From the NCBI GenBank assembly GCA_965279565.1, contig OZ257249.1:1426001-1490000 (forward strand): 64,000 bases of DNA, written 5' to 3'. The stretch comes from Tagaea sp965279565 (GTDB taxonomy: Bacteria > Pseudomonadota > Alphaproteobacteria > CACIAM-22H2). The notes below the pieces were generated by a model, which saw only the letters and a list, made by a program, of their open reading frames with translations, did no database searches and was not told the DNA's origin. The translations under genes were made by a program, and so were the position numbers. Positions 16,971 through 25,991 of this stretch are shown piece after piece (the stretch's first letter is position 1; every line of letters begins with the position of its first letter).

Positions 16971-18760
16971 TGGGCGATTTCTCGACCTTCACCGGAGTCA
17001 GCGCGGCCGACTTCGCCGCGGCGGCGAGGCCGTCGGCCGGCCAGACGCTGCGCATCCTGCTGCGCAACAACCGGTGGCGGTCGGCGGGCATCATGGCCAC
17101 GATCGTTCTGGCGAGCGTGGCGGAAAGCGTCGGCGTGCTGTCGCTGCTGCCGCTGCTGCAGATGGTGCTCGACGGCGGCGGCCGGGCCTCGGGCCTGACG
17201 GAAGCGATCGACGGAGCGTTCCGTGTCGTCGGTGTTGAAAAGTCGATCGGTTCGCTGCTCGTCCTGATCGCGACGGCCCTGCTGCTCAAGGCGGCACTGA
17301 GTTTCTTCGCCCTGCGACATGTCGGCTTCGCCGCCGCGCGCTTCATGACGGACCTTCGGCACGGGCTGATGCGCGCGGTCTCGCGGGCGCGCTGGGCCTT
17401 CTTCGTGAACCATCCGCTCGGCGTGCTTTCCACCGCGATGGTGTCCGAAGCGGACCGTGCGTCGAGCACCTACATGGCATTTTGCCGCTTCGCCGGGCAC
17501 GCGATCAGCGCCGCCTTCCTGCTGCTGGCGTGCCTGCTCGTCGATTCGACGATCACGCTTGCCGCCGTGACGGTCGGCGGCGCGGTTGCGGTGACGTTGC
17601 GTCGCTACTTGCGCATCTCGCACGAGTCGGGTTCCAGGATCACCACGCTGCTGCGGTCGATGGTCAGCCGGATTTCCGACGGCATGCATTCGCTGAAGGG
17701 CCTGAAGGCGATGGGGCAGGAAGCCCGGCTCCACGATCTCCTTCGCAACGAAGTCAAACAGCTGAACCAGGCGCACCAGCAGATCACGACGGCCAAGGGT
17801 GCGGTGACTGTCGGGCAGGAGATTGCCGGTGTGCTCGTGCTCGCCTCGGGCGCGTATGTGGCACTTGCGGTCTACCGGATCGATCTCGCGCAGATCGCGG
17901 TGCTGGCCGCCCTGTTCCAGCGCGCCCTCGGCCAGATCAACCTGCTCCAGAGCGACTGGCAGAGTCTGCTCAACACCCAGAGCGGCCTGTGGTCGATCCT
18001 CGGCCTGATCCGCGAGGCCGAAGAAGCCGAGGAGGGAGGTCAGGGCAGCGTCGTCGGCCGCCTCGAACGCGAGATCGTCTTCGACCGCGTCGGGTTCGCG
18101 TTCCGCGACACACCCGTCCTCGATGGAATCTCGTTGGGCATCGAGGCCCGGCAGTTGACCGTGATCGTCGGGCCGTCAGGGGCGGGCAAGACGACACTGA
18201 TCGATCTCATCTGCCGGCTCTACGAACCGGACCGGGGCCGCATCACCGTCGATGGCGTGCCGATCGAGACGCTCGACCGCGCGGCCTGGCGGGCGAGCTT
18301 GGGCTACGTCCCGCAGGACGTCCCGCTCTTCCACGACTCGGTCCGCCAGAACGTCACGCTCGGCGACGCCGCAATTCCGGATGCCAGCGTCAGGATCGCG
18401 CTGGAGCGCGCGGGTGCACTTGCTTTCGTCGAGGCGATGCCGGGCGGAATGGATGCGACGGTTGGCGAGCGCGGCGGCAAGCTGTCGGGCGGACAGCGCC
18501 AGCGCATCGCGATCGCACGCGCCCTCGTCCGCGAGCCGCAGCTTCTCATCCTCGACGAACCGACGGCCGCCCTCGACAGTGAGACCGAGCGCCAGCTCTG
18601 CCGCACGCTCGCCGATCTCGCGCGGACGACGACCGTCCTGGCGATCTCGCATCGTCCCGCACTCGTCGATGTCGCCGACCGCGTCTACCGCCTCGAGGCG
18701 GGACGCGTCGTCGCCCAGGGTACCGAACCGACCCCCGAACTCCGCGCAGGACTCGCATGA
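16970..18760 (+). CDS. ABC exporter, fused membrane and ATPase domains (flippase-like)
   Basis: A 596-residue half-transporter. Residues about 30-330 hold the membrane domain with hydrophobic helices (IMATIVLASVAESVGVLSLL is the first). The ATPase domain has Walker A GPSGAGKTTLID near residue 400, signature LSGGQRQRIAIARAL and Walker B LLILDEPTAALD. The architecture matches MsbA and the PglK lipid-linked oligosaccharide flippase, so it may flip a lipid-linked glycan to the periplasm. It is the only evident exporter in the window; no Wzx/Wzy or KpsMT genes are seen. It is translationally coupled on both sides (TGATG upstream, ATGA downstream). Peptide or lipid export cannot be excluded. Confidence 0.85.
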   Translation: MGDFSTFTGVSAADFAAAARPSAGQTLRILLRNNRWRSAGIMATIVLASVAESVGVLSLLPLLQMVLDGGGRASGLTEAIDGAFRVVGVEKSIGSLLVLIATALLLKAALSFFALRHVGFAAARFMTDLRHGLMRAVSRARWAFFVNHPLGVLSTAMVSEADRASSTYMAFCRFAGHAISAAFLLLACLLVDSTITLAAVTVGGAVAVTLRRYLRISHESGSRITTLLRSMVSRISDGMHSLKGLKAMGQEARLHDLLRNEVKQLNQAHQQITTAKGAVTVGQEIAGVLVLASGAYVALAVYRIDLAQIAVLAALFQRALGQINLLQSDWQSLLNTQSGLWSILGLIREAEEAEEGGQGSVVGRLEREIVFDRVGFAFRDTPVLDGISLGIEARQLTVIVGPSGAGKTTLIDLICRLYEPDRGRITVDGVPIETLDRAAWRASLGYVPQDVPLFHDSVRQNVTLGDAAIPDASVRIALERAGALAFVEAMPGGMDATVGERGGKLSGGQRQRIAIARALVREPQLLILDEPTAALDSETERQLCRTLADLARTTTVLAISHRPALVDVADRVYRLEAGRVVAQGTEPTPELRAGLA

Positions 18761-19641
18761 TATCCGCACGCCGAACCGACCTTCGCGACTTCGCATGCGA
18801 TGCCTGCGGTTCCGACCGCGCGACAGAGATCGCCTGTGCTCGCGAATATACCGACGGCTGGCCGCTGCATGTCTGCGACGGCTGCGGCTTCGTCTATGTC
18901 CGCGCGCGGCGCGACGCGCAGGCGATTGCGGATTCGTGGAGCAACGAGCTCTACGGAACGCACTACACGGCGCGCATCCCGGCGGTCGTCGCGCGCCAGA
19001 CTTATGTCGCCGAGTTCGCGCACGCCTCGCTCGATCTCGCCGGCAAGCGCGTCTGCGACATCGGGGCGGGCGAGGGGACGTTCCTCGACATGCTGCGCGG
19101 TCCGCGTTTCGGCGCGCGCGGCTTCGGCGTCGAACCCTCCGCGCAGAACGGCGCGCTGATGGACGCGATGGGGATCCCGAACTTCGTCGGCACGATCGAG
19201 AGCTACGCCGCCTCGCCGAAGGCCGAGCGCGGCGGATTCGACGTCGCGACCGTGCTGTGGACGCTCGAGAACTGCCAGTCGTGCCGGACGATGCTCGATG
19301 CGGCCGCCGACCTGCTGGCGCCGGGCGGCCATATCGTCGTGGCGACGGGCAGCCGGATCCTGGTGCCGTTCAAGAAGCCGCTCCATTACTATCTCGGGCC
19401 CGGCGACCAGGACACGCACTGCTTCCGCTTCAGCCGCAACAGCCTTTCCGCCGTCCTCGCCAACAGCGGGTTCGAGACCGTCGCCGTCAACCGCGACATC
19501 GACAGCGACATCCTGTGCGCGGTCGCCCGCAAGGCGCCGGCCGGAAAGCCGATCGCCCGCCAGACCGACAGCCCCGCCGCCGTGATCGATTTCTTCGCGC
19601 GCTGGCATGCCGAAACCTGGGCGCACTACGCCGGGCGCTGA
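18757..19641 (+). CDS. Class I SAM-dependent methyltransferase with N-terminal zinc ribbon
   Basis: A 294-residue protein. Residues about 10-50 contain two CxxC pairs (CDACGS and CDGCGFVYV), a small zinc-binding element common in sugar C- and N-methyltransferases. The core motif I is VCDIGAGEGTFLDML, followed by GFGVEPSAQNGALM and LAPGGHIVVATGS. The C-terminal part lacks the extra domain of the large TylC3-type sugar methyltransferases. It starts in an ATGA overlap with the ABC transporter and abuts the formyltransferase gene with no spacer, so it belongs to the same operon. A nucleotide sugar is a plausible acceptor. Confidence 0.75.
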   Translation: MISARRTDLRDFACDACGSDRATEIACAREYTDGWPLHVCDGCGFVYVRARRDAQAIADSWSNELYGTHYTARIPAVVARQTYVAEFAHASLDLAGKRVCDIGAGEGTFLDMLRGPRFGARGFGVEPSAQNGALMDAMGIPNFVGTIESYAASPKAERGGFDVATVLWTLENCQSCRTMLDAAADLLAPGGHIVVATGSRILVPFKKPLHYYLGPGDQDTHCFRFSRNSLSAVLANSGFETVAVNRDIDSDILCAVARKAPAGKPIARQTDSPAAVIDFFARWHAETWAHYAGR

Positions 19642-20532
19642 ATGGACCGGATCCACGTCTTCCTGAATGCGGAACGCGGCCTCGGCGTCGTCGAAGCGAT
19701 TGTCCGCGACGGCCACGCGGTCGCCGGCGTCCATCTACCGCCCGTCGCGGCCGCCAAGCCGGAGATTGCCGGCCGGCTTGCCGCAATCGGCCTCACCGGC
19801 GAGCCGGTCGCCGACGTCAACGCGGCGGGATTCGTCGCCGCATATCGGGCCCGTCGTCCGCAGCTTGCCGTGATCGCCGGCTTCTCGACGATCTTCCGCG
19901 CGCCGACCTATTCGGCACCGGAGCTCGGCACGATCAACTGCCATGCCGGCGAACTGCCGCGCTATCGCGGCGGTTCGCCGCTGAACTGGCAGATTCTCAA
20001 CGGCGAGGCGACGGCCGGGATCAGCGTCCTGCGTGTCGACGACGGGATCGACTCGGGTGACGTGCTTGCCGAAACCCGCCTGCCGATCGGCGCCGAAGAC
20101 GACATCGCGACGATGCACGAGAAGGCGAACGCTGCCTTTCCGCGGCTGGTGACGCAGACGATCCGCCGTTTTGCGGCCGGCGATCATGGTGGAAGGCGGC
20201 AGGATCCGGCGGCGGCCGTCTACTGGCACCAGCGCAACGACGCCGACGGCCGGATCGACTGGCGCATGCTGACCGCCGCGCGCGTCCACGACATGGTCCG
20301 CGCGCTGACGCGCCCTTATCCGGGCGCGTTCACCGCTCTCGGCGGGCGGCGCGTACGCATCGAGCGTACGTCGCTCGACGCACCCGTCGTGCGCGGCGTG
20401 CCAGGCCGCATCGTCCATGTTTCCGGAAGCGGCCCGCTTGTCGTGTGCGCCGACAAAGCGCTGCGGCTCGTCGCCTGGCGCTTCGAGGACGGCGCGCCCG
20501 GGCACCTTGCCACCGGCGAGCGCTTCGAATGA
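19642..20532 (+). CDS. Formyltransferase family protein (sugar N-formyltransferase candidate)
   Basis: A 296-residue protein with the formyl_trans_N fold. The catalytic Asn-x-His occurs at N99 and H101 in INCHAGELPRYRGG, with the partner Asp in LRVDDGIDSGDV. A C-terminal domain (residues about 200-296) resembles the Fmt C-terminal barrel, with WRMLTAARVHDMVRAL at its start. Sugar N-formyltransferases use N10-formyl-tetrahydrofolate to formylate 3- or 4-amino sugars. The aminotransferase and oxidoreductase genes directly downstream support a sugar rather than a tRNA substrate. The stop overlaps the next gene by ATGA. Confidence 0.8.
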   Translation: MDRIHVFLNAERGLGVVEAIVRDGHAVAGVHLPPVAAAKPEIAGRLAAIGLTGEPVADVNAAGFVAAYRARRPQLAVIAGFSTIFRAPTYSAPELGTINCHAGELPRYRGGSPLNWQILNGEATAGISVLRVDDGIDSGDVLAETRLPIGAEDDIATMHEKANAAFPRLVTQTIRRFAAGDHGGRRQDPAAAVYWHQRNDADGRIDWRMLTAARVHDMVRALTRPYPGAFTALGGRRVRIERTSLDAPVVRGVPGRIVHVSGSGPLVVCADKALRLVAWRFEDGAPGHLATGERFE

Positions 20533-21533
20533 CGAAGAAGCTGCGCGCGGGTGTGATCGGGCTCGGGGTTGGCGAGCAGCATGTGAAGACCTATGCGTCG
20601 CTGCCCGACGTCGAGGTCGTCGCCGTGTGCGACAGCGATCCGGCGAAGCTCGCCGACGTGGCTGGCCGCTACGGCGTCGCGCGGCGGACTTCCGACTGGC
20701 GCACGATCACCGAGGCCGGCGATATCGACGTGGTCTCGATCTGCTCGTACGACGACGGGCACGCCGAACAGGCGATCTCGGCGTTCCGCAGCGGCAAGCA
20801 CGCGATGGTCGAGAAGCCCATCTGCCTGACGCGCGCGGAAAGCGAGCGCCTGCTGCGGGCACAGCAGGACAGCGGCAAGCGCATCTCGTCGAACCTCATC
20901 CTGCGACGCGAACCGCGCTTCGCCGAGTTGCGCGAGCGCATCCGGGCGGGCGAGATGGGCGAGATATTCCATGTCGAGGGCGACTACCTGCACGACATCC
21001 TGTGGAAGATCACCGAAGGCTGGCGCGGCCGCATGGCGTTCTACAGCGTGGTCTATGGCGGCGGCATCCACTTGATCGACCTGATGCGCTGGCTGCTCGA
21101 CGACGAGATCCGCGAAGTTGCCGCGTTCGGCAACGGCATCTCCGGCCGCGGCACGCAGTACCGCTACGACGACTGCATCGTCGGCATCCTCAAGTTCGCG
21201 CGCGGCGCCACCGGCAAGACGCTCAGCGCCTATGGGCCGCGGCGCACGAAGTTCCACGCGCTGAACGTCTACGGCACGAAGGCCTCGTTCGTGAACGACC
21301 GGCCGCACGCCAAGTGGTTCACCGGCGATCGCGACGAAGACGAGTCGCGCGTCGAAACCGTCTATCCGGGTGCGCGCAAGGGCGACCTCATTCCCGAGTT
21401 CGTCGACGCGATCCGCGCCGACCGCGAACCGGTCGTCGGCGCCATCGACGTCTTCCGCACGATGGACGTCTGTCTCGCCCTCGAAACCGCCCTGCAGAAC
21501 AACCGCAACGTCACGGTGGATTACCAGATATGA
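20529..21533 (+). CDS. Gfo/Idh/MocA-family NAD(P)-dependent sugar oxidoreductase
   Basis: A 334-residue protein. The N-terminal Rossmann domain has AGVIGLGVGEQHV and VVAVCDSDPAKL, and the family's EKP motif appears as MVEKPICLT near residue 95. The C-terminal alpha/beta domain contains YGGGIHLIDLMRWLL, with the His proposed to act in catalysis. These enzymes oxidise or reduce hydroxyls, often C3, of nucleotide sugars before transamination. The next gene is a DegT aminotransferase coupled by ATGA, a common pairing for making 3-amino sugars (WlbA/WlbC, WbpB/WbpE). The substrate is not determined. Confidence 0.85.
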   Translation: MTKKLRAGVIGLGVGEQHVKTYASLPDVEVVAVCDSDPAKLADVAGRYGVARRTSDWRTITEAGDIDVVSICSYDDGHAEQAISAFRSGKHAMVEKPICLTRAESERLLRAQQDSGKRISSNLILRREPRFAELRERIRAGEMGEIFHVEGDYLHDILWKITEGWRGRMAFYSVVYGGGIHLIDLMRWLLDDEIREVAAFGNGISGRGTQYRYDDCIVGILKFARGATGKTLSAYGPRRTKFHALNVYGTKASFVNDRPHAKWFTGDRDEDESRVETVYPGARKGDLIPEFVDAIRADREPVVGAIDVFRTMDVCLALETALQNNRNVTVDYQI

Positions 21534-22693
21534 ACGCCGAAAAAGCCCCGCCGCAGATCCCGTTCGGAAAGCCGATGCTGGATGCGAGCGAGATCGAAGC
21601 CGTCACCCGGATACTGTCCGGCACGACACTTGTCCACGGTCCCGCGACGCACGAGTTCGAGCTGCAGTTCGCGAAGCGCGTGGGTGCGGCGGAGGCGATC
21701 TCCGTGTCGTCGTGCACCGCCGGGCTGCACCTGTCGCTCTTCGTCCACGGTATCGGCAAGGGCGACAAGGTCGCCGTGCCGGCGATGACGCATGTCGCGA
21801 CCGCGCACGTCGTCGAGCTGTGCGGTGCCACACCGGTATTCGTCGACGTGGAGCGCGATACGGGCAACATGGATCCGGCCGCACTCGATGCCGTTTCGGC
21901 CGGTCTGCGCGCGATCGAGGTCGTCCACTATCTGGGCCTGCCCTGCGACATGGACCGCATCGGCGCCGTTGCGGCACGCACCGGCGCCTTTGTCGTCGAG
22001 GACTGCGCGCTGTCGCTCGGCGCCACCTACGGCGGCCGGCACACGGGCAATCACGGCATCACGGGGAACTTCTCGTTCTACCCGGTCAAGCACATGACGA
22101 CGATCGAAGGCGGCATGGTGACCGCGAACGATCCGGCCGTCGCGGCGAAGATCCGGCAGGCCAAGGCCTTCGGCTATGACCGGACGATCGCGCAGCGCAC
22201 GAAGCCGGGCATCTACGACGTCGTGGCGCTCGGCTTCAACTACCGCATGAACGAGGTCGAGGCGGCGGTCGGTCTGGCGCAGCTCGCCAAGCTCGACGGC
22301 TTCGCGGCGAAGCGTGCGGCCAACTACACGGGGTTGCGCGCGGCCCTTGCCGACGTGGCCGAGGTCACGGTGTTCGCGCCCGAGAAGGGCAAGGCGCGCT
22401 CGTCGCACTACTGCCTCAACGTCGTGCTGCCGCAGGACGGCAGCGTCGATCGCGACGCGCTGGTCAAGCATCTCAATGGCGCCGGCATCGGGACCAGCGT
22501 GCACTATCCGGCGGCCGTGCCGCTGTTCACGTACTATCGCGAGAAGTACGGCTATAGGCCGGGCCAGTTCCCGGTCGCGGAATGGCTTGCCGAGCAGACC
22601 GTGTCGCTTCCCGTCGGGCCGCATCTGGCCGACGGCGATCCGGCCCGGATCGCGGCTGCGGTGAAAAGCGGCGTGCGCGCCGCCAGGAAATAG
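21530..22693 (+). CDS. DegT/DnrJ/EryC1/StrS sugar aminotransferase
   Basis: A 387-residue PLP enzyme. The Schiff-base lysine is K187 in SFYPVKHMTTIEGGM, and the preceding VEDCALSLGATY region contains the conserved PLP-contacting acidic residue. Other family segments include SCTAGLHLSLFVHG and YRMNEVEAAVGLAQL. It transfers an amino group, normally from glutamate, to a keto sugar nucleotide. Coupling to the oxidoreductase upstream by ATGA suggests that it aminates that enzyme's keto product. The following SDR lies 22 bp downstream behind a GAAGGAAA-type ribosome site. Confidence 0.88.
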   Translation: MNAEKAPPQIPFGKPMLDASEIEAVTRILSGTTLVHGPATHEFELQFAKRVGAAEAISVSSCTAGLHLSLFVHGIGKGDKVAVPAMTHVATAHVVELCGATPVFVDVERDTGNMDPAALDAVSAGLRAIEVVHYLGLPCDMDRIGAVAARTGAFVVEDCALSLGATYGGRHTGNHGITGNFSFYPVKHMTTIEGGMVTANDPAVAAKIRQAKAFGYDRTIAQRTKPGIYDVVALGFNYRMNEVEAAVGLAQLAKLDGFAAKRAANYTGLRAALADVAEVTVFAPEKGKARSSHYCLNVVLPQDGSVDRDALVKHLNGAGIGTSVHYPAAVPLFTYYREKYGYRPGQFPVAEWLAEQTVSLPVGPHLADGDPARIAAAVKSGVRAARK

Positions 22694-22715
22694 GGCGTCA
22701 GAAGGAAACACAGAA

Positions 22716-23792
22716 ATGGCAACGATTCCGACAGAAACGATCCGCGCGCGCCTCGCCGGCCAGCGCGTCATGCTGGTGGGTGGCGCCGGCTTCATCGGCC
22801 ACAACCTGGCGCTCCAGCTGCGCGGCCTCGGCGTCGAGACGATCGTCGTCGACAATCTCGTGGTCAACAACCTGATCGACAACGAGTACACCTCCGCCCG
22901 CCAGCCGCAGTTCCGCACGCTCTATCTCAACTTTCTGCTCGACCGGTTCGGCATGATGCGCGACTCCGGCGTGGCGCTGCGCAACGTCGACGCGCGCAAC
23001 AGCATCGATCTGACGAACGCCTGCGTCGATTTCCAGCCCACCAAGATCGTGCATCTGGCGGCGATCTCGAGTGCCGTCGAGGCGCGCAAGGATCCGGGTC
23101 TCGCCTTCGACCTGCAGCTGACGACGCTGCGCAATGTCCTGGAGCTCGCCCGGCTGCGCCGTGACACGGTCAACGAGGTGATGTTCCTGTCGTCGAGCAC
23201 GGTCTACGGAGATTTCGAGACCGATACCGTCGACGAGAACGTTCGCCCCAAGCCGCGCGGCATCTACGCCAACGCCAAGTACATGGGCGAGCGTCTCGTG
23301 CGCACCTATGCCGAGCAGTACGGCATCGGCATCACGATCGTGCGGCCGAGCGCGCTCTACGGCGAGCGATGCATCAGCGGGCGCGTCAGCCAGAAATTCA
23401 TCGAGAATGCGCTGACCGGCAAGCCGCTGCTGCTCGAGGGCGGCGGCGACGGCCGTCTCGATTTCACCTACATCGAGGACCTCGTCGACGGCATGTCCCG
23501 GGCACTCGCCATGCACGAAGGGCCCGGCAAGACGAACACCTACAACCTGACCTTCGGCAACGCGCGCACGATCGCCGAACTCGCCGCAATCATCCGCGAG
23601 GTAGTTCCCGACGCCAAGGTCGAGGAGCGCCCCCGCGCCGCCGACAAGCCGATCCGCGGCACGCTGTCGACGAAGCGCGCCGAAGAGGTTCTCGGCTTCA
23701 AGGCGAAATGGTCGCTCGAAACGGGTTACCGCCGGTACGTCGAATGGTACGTCGACCAGTGGCGTCGCGCGCAGCGCAACGCCGAGCGGTAA
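22716..23792 (+). CDS. NAD-dependent epimerase/dehydratase (extended SDR)
   Basis: A 358-residue extended short-chain dehydrogenase. The nucleotide-binding glycine motif GGAGFIG lies at residues 22-28 and the catalytic YxxxK is Y184/K188 in YANAKYMGE, preceded by SSSTVYGD. The family includes UDP-sugar 4-epimerases and 4,6-dehydratases. The insertion TSARQPQFRTLYLNFLLDRF after the first strand is unusual. A dehydratase would carry a Glu pair after the SST motif; here the segment is SSSTVYGD, so epimerase or reductase activity is more likely. It sits in the oxidoreductase-aminotransferase-SDR-cytidylyltransferase cassette. Confidence 0.8.
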   Translation: MATIPTETIRARLAGQRVMLVGGAGFIGHNLALQLRGLGVETIVVDNLVVNNLIDNEYTSARQPQFRTLYLNFLLDRFGMMRDSGVALRNVDARNSIDLTNACVDFQPTKIVHLAAISSAVEARKDPGLAFDLQLTTLRNVLELARLRRDTVNEVMFLSSSTVYGDFETDTVDENVRPKPRGIYANAKYMGERLVRTYAEQYGIGITIVRPSALYGERCISGRVSQKFIENALTGKPLLLEGGGDGRLDFTYIEDLVDGMSRALAMHEGPGKTNTYNLTFGNARTIAELAAIIREVVPDAKVEERPRAADKPIRGTLSTKRAEEVLGFKAKWSLETGYRRYVEWYVDQWRRAQRNAER

Positions 23793-23799
23793 GGCCAGT

Positions 23800-24501
23800 T
23801 TGTCGATCCCGATCTACATCTTCGCGCGGATGTCGTCGCGTCGGCTGCCGGGCAAGGCGATGCGCGACATCGCCGGCAGGCCGATGCTGGCGCGCGTGAT
23901 CGAGCGCTGCCTTGCGGCGCGCCGGGGTGCCGGCGTCGTCGTCGCGACGTCGGATCGTGCCGACGACGACGCGATCGTCTCGCTCGCCGCCGGATCGGGC
24001 GCATCGGTCTTCCGCGGCGCGCTCGACGACGTTCTTGGGCGCGCGCTGGCCTGTTCCGTCGCGGGAGGGCACGGCGATTTCGTGCGCATCAGCGGCGACA
24101 GTCCCTTCATCGATCCCGGGCTCATCGACGTTGCCATCGACACGCACGAGCGGCTGCGGCCGGACCTGACCACCAACACGACGCCACGGACGTGCCCCCC
24201 AGGCCTCAGCGTGGAGGTCGTCCGTACCGCGACCCTCGCACGGGCGCCGGCGGAAGGCGCCACGGCCGAGGATCGAGAGCACGTGACTCCGTGGCTCTAT
24301 CGCAATGCCGCGTCGCTGCGCATCGAAGGATTCGCGCCGGCGATCCCCTTTCCGCCCGGCGTTCGCCTGACCGTCGATACCGAGGCGGAACTGGCGCAGG
24401 CCGACGCGATCGCCCGACGCCTGCTGCCGCCTTTCGCGACCGCGTCCGCGCACGAGGCGGCCCGGCTCGCCGCAACGCTTCCGGGAACCGTATCCGCATG
24501 A
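23800..24501 (+). CDS. Cytidylyltransferase-like protein (SpsF type), copy 1
   Basis: A 233-residue member of the SpsF/NeuA-like nucleotidyltransferases. The glycine/basic loop appears as FARMSSRRLPGKAM, followed by IAGRPMLARVIERC and the metal-binding GDSPFIDPGLID. These enzymes activate a sugar acid as a CMP (or similar nucleotide) sugar. It starts with TTG at 23800, 7 bp after the SDR stop. The stop overlaps the capsule-type gene by ATGA, suggesting that its product is the donor for that protein. A related copy lies at 38038 and a PseF-like enzyme at 43018, one for each NeuB-type synthase. Confidence 0.75.
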   Translation: MSIPIYIFARMSSRRLPGKAMRDIAGRPMLARVIERCLAARRGAGVVVATSDRADDDAIVSLAAGSGASVFRGALDDVLGRALACSVAGGHGDFVRISGDSPFIDPGLIDVAIDTHERLRPDLTTNTTPRTCPPGLSVEVVRTATLARAPAEGATAEDREHVTPWLYRNAASLRIEGFAPAIPFPPGVRLTVDTEAELAQADAIARRLLPPFATASAHEAARLAATLPGTVSA

Positions 24502-25991
24502 ACGACACGCCGCTTCCCGTTGCTCCGCGCAGCGTAGCCTTCTGCCACTCGCCGCAATGGCGCTTCCTGATGCTCGAAGTCATGCGGGCGATCAAGAAGC
24601 GGCACGGCTGCGCGATCCATGTCTATGTCCTGTCCGAGCAGGGTACGAAGTTCTACGCCAAGCATGCCGAACCGGGGCTCGTCGATTCGGTGCAGGTCCG
24701 AAAGCTGATCTCCGACGGCGCGCAGCGTCCGTTCGACGGCGATCCGAAGGAACTGGCGGCCCATGCGCGCGAGATCGAGCGCCGTTACGGGATCACCTAC
24801 AACGAGATCATGATGACCGACCGGCATATAGGCCGGGGATTTTCGTTGCTGGCGCCGAACTTCCCGCGCTCGCGGCAGTCGGAGTCGACGACCTACGAAA
24901 GCGTGCTGCGCAAGTTCAACGCCGACTTCGATTTCTGGGAACGCGAGTTCGAGGGGAAGAAGATCGACCTGATGATCTTCCCGCAGAAGATACCGGCCGT
25001 CGTCGCGCGCGGCCGCGGCGTGCCGACGCGCAACTTCACCCGGACGCGGATCGGCGAGCTGTTCCACTGGTCGCATGACGGGGAGTTCACGGAGTTGCCT
25101 CAACTCGCCGCGCGCACTGCCGTCACCGAGCAGCCGGACAAGCCGGTCGAGATCAAGGTCTACCAGCAGTACGAGACCAACAAGAAGATCGTGATCGCCA
25201 ATTTCGGATTCGGGCGGGCGCTGCGCAATGTCGCCGAATGGACCGTGAAGTACGCGATGCAGCGCCTGACGGGCCGGACGGCGGGCTATACTTGGGCCGG
25301 CACTGCTTGGCACCATATCCAGGTTCCACTGCAGTGGCGCGAGATCAACCGCGTGCGTCTGGCTACGATGAAGGATCTCGCCGCGACGCCCTACGTGTTC
25401 TTCACGCTGCAGGAAGAGCCGGAGATGAGCTTGAGCTGGCAGAGCCCGGAGTCGCTGCCGCAGCTCGCCTATCTCTGGCAGTTCGCGCGCGATCTGCCTG
25501 CCGGCTACAAGCTTGCGGTCAAGGAGCACGTGTTCGGAATCGGCCGGCGGCCGATCGGATTCTACAGGCATCTCGCCGATTTCAAGAACGTGCTGGTGGT
25601 CGATCCGCTCCTGCCGGGGCCGGACGTGGTGCGCGGTGCGGCCGCGGTGGCAACGATCACGAGCACCGCCGGCTACGAGGCCGCCTGGATGGGCAAGCCC
25701 GTGATAAGTCTCAGCCGTCACTGCCTCTACAACTTCCTCGACCATGTCTGGCAGCCGGATCTCCATCCGGGCGGATTGCGGGCTGTGTTCGGCGAGGTTC
25801 TTTCGGACCGCTTCGACGCGGAGAAGGCATCGCGCGACGGTGCCCGCTTCCACCGGGCGCTTGCGGACATCTCGTTCGATCTGGGCCGCTATGACATGGC
25901 GCGCCCCGAGATATTCGACGCCAAGCGGCTCGAGGCGGCGGTTCGTGCCCTTGAAGAGAGTCTCGGCCTCAGGACGGCTGCAGCCGCATGA
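24498..25991 (+). CDS. Capsule-type surface carbohydrate protein, putative GT-B transferase, copy 1
   Basis: A 497-residue protein resembling capsule polysaccharide biosynthesis proteins. It opens with VAFCHSPQWRFLMLEVM and has a C-terminal GT-B half with LAVKEHVFGIGRRP and the donor-type pattern TSTAGYEAAWMGKPVIS. No signal peptide or clear membrane helix was seen. The gene is coupled by ATGA to the SpsF-like cytidylyltransferase and by ATGA to the sulfotransferase. KpsS/KpsC-type proteins with this C-terminal pattern use CMP-activated acids such as CMP-Kdo. It is therefore a candidate transferase for the product of module 1; the sugar is inferred only from neighbours. Confidence 0.65.
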   Translation: MNDTPLPVAPRSVAFCHSPQWRFLMLEVMRAIKKRHGCAIHVYVLSEQGTKFYAKHAEPGLVDSVQVRKLISDGAQRPFDGDPKELAAHAREIERRYGITYNEIMMTDRHIGRGFSLLAPNFPRSRQSESTTYESVLRKFNADFDFWEREFEGKKIDLMIFPQKIPAVVARGRGVPTRNFTRTRIGELFHWSHDGEFTELPQLAARTAVTEQPDKPVEIKVYQQYETNKKIVIANFGFGRALRNVAEWTVKYAMQRLTGRTAGYTWAGTAWHHIQVPLQWREINRVRLATMKDLAATPYVFFTLQEEPEMSLSWQSPESLPQLAYLWQFARDLPAGYKLAVKEHVFGIGRRPIGFYRHLADFKNVLVVDPLLPGPDVVRGAAAVATITSTAGYEAAWMGKPVISLSRHCLYNFLDHVWQPDLHPGGLRAVFGEVLSDRFDAEKASRDGARFHRALADISFDLGRYDMARPEIFDAKRLEAAVRALEESLGLRTAAAA

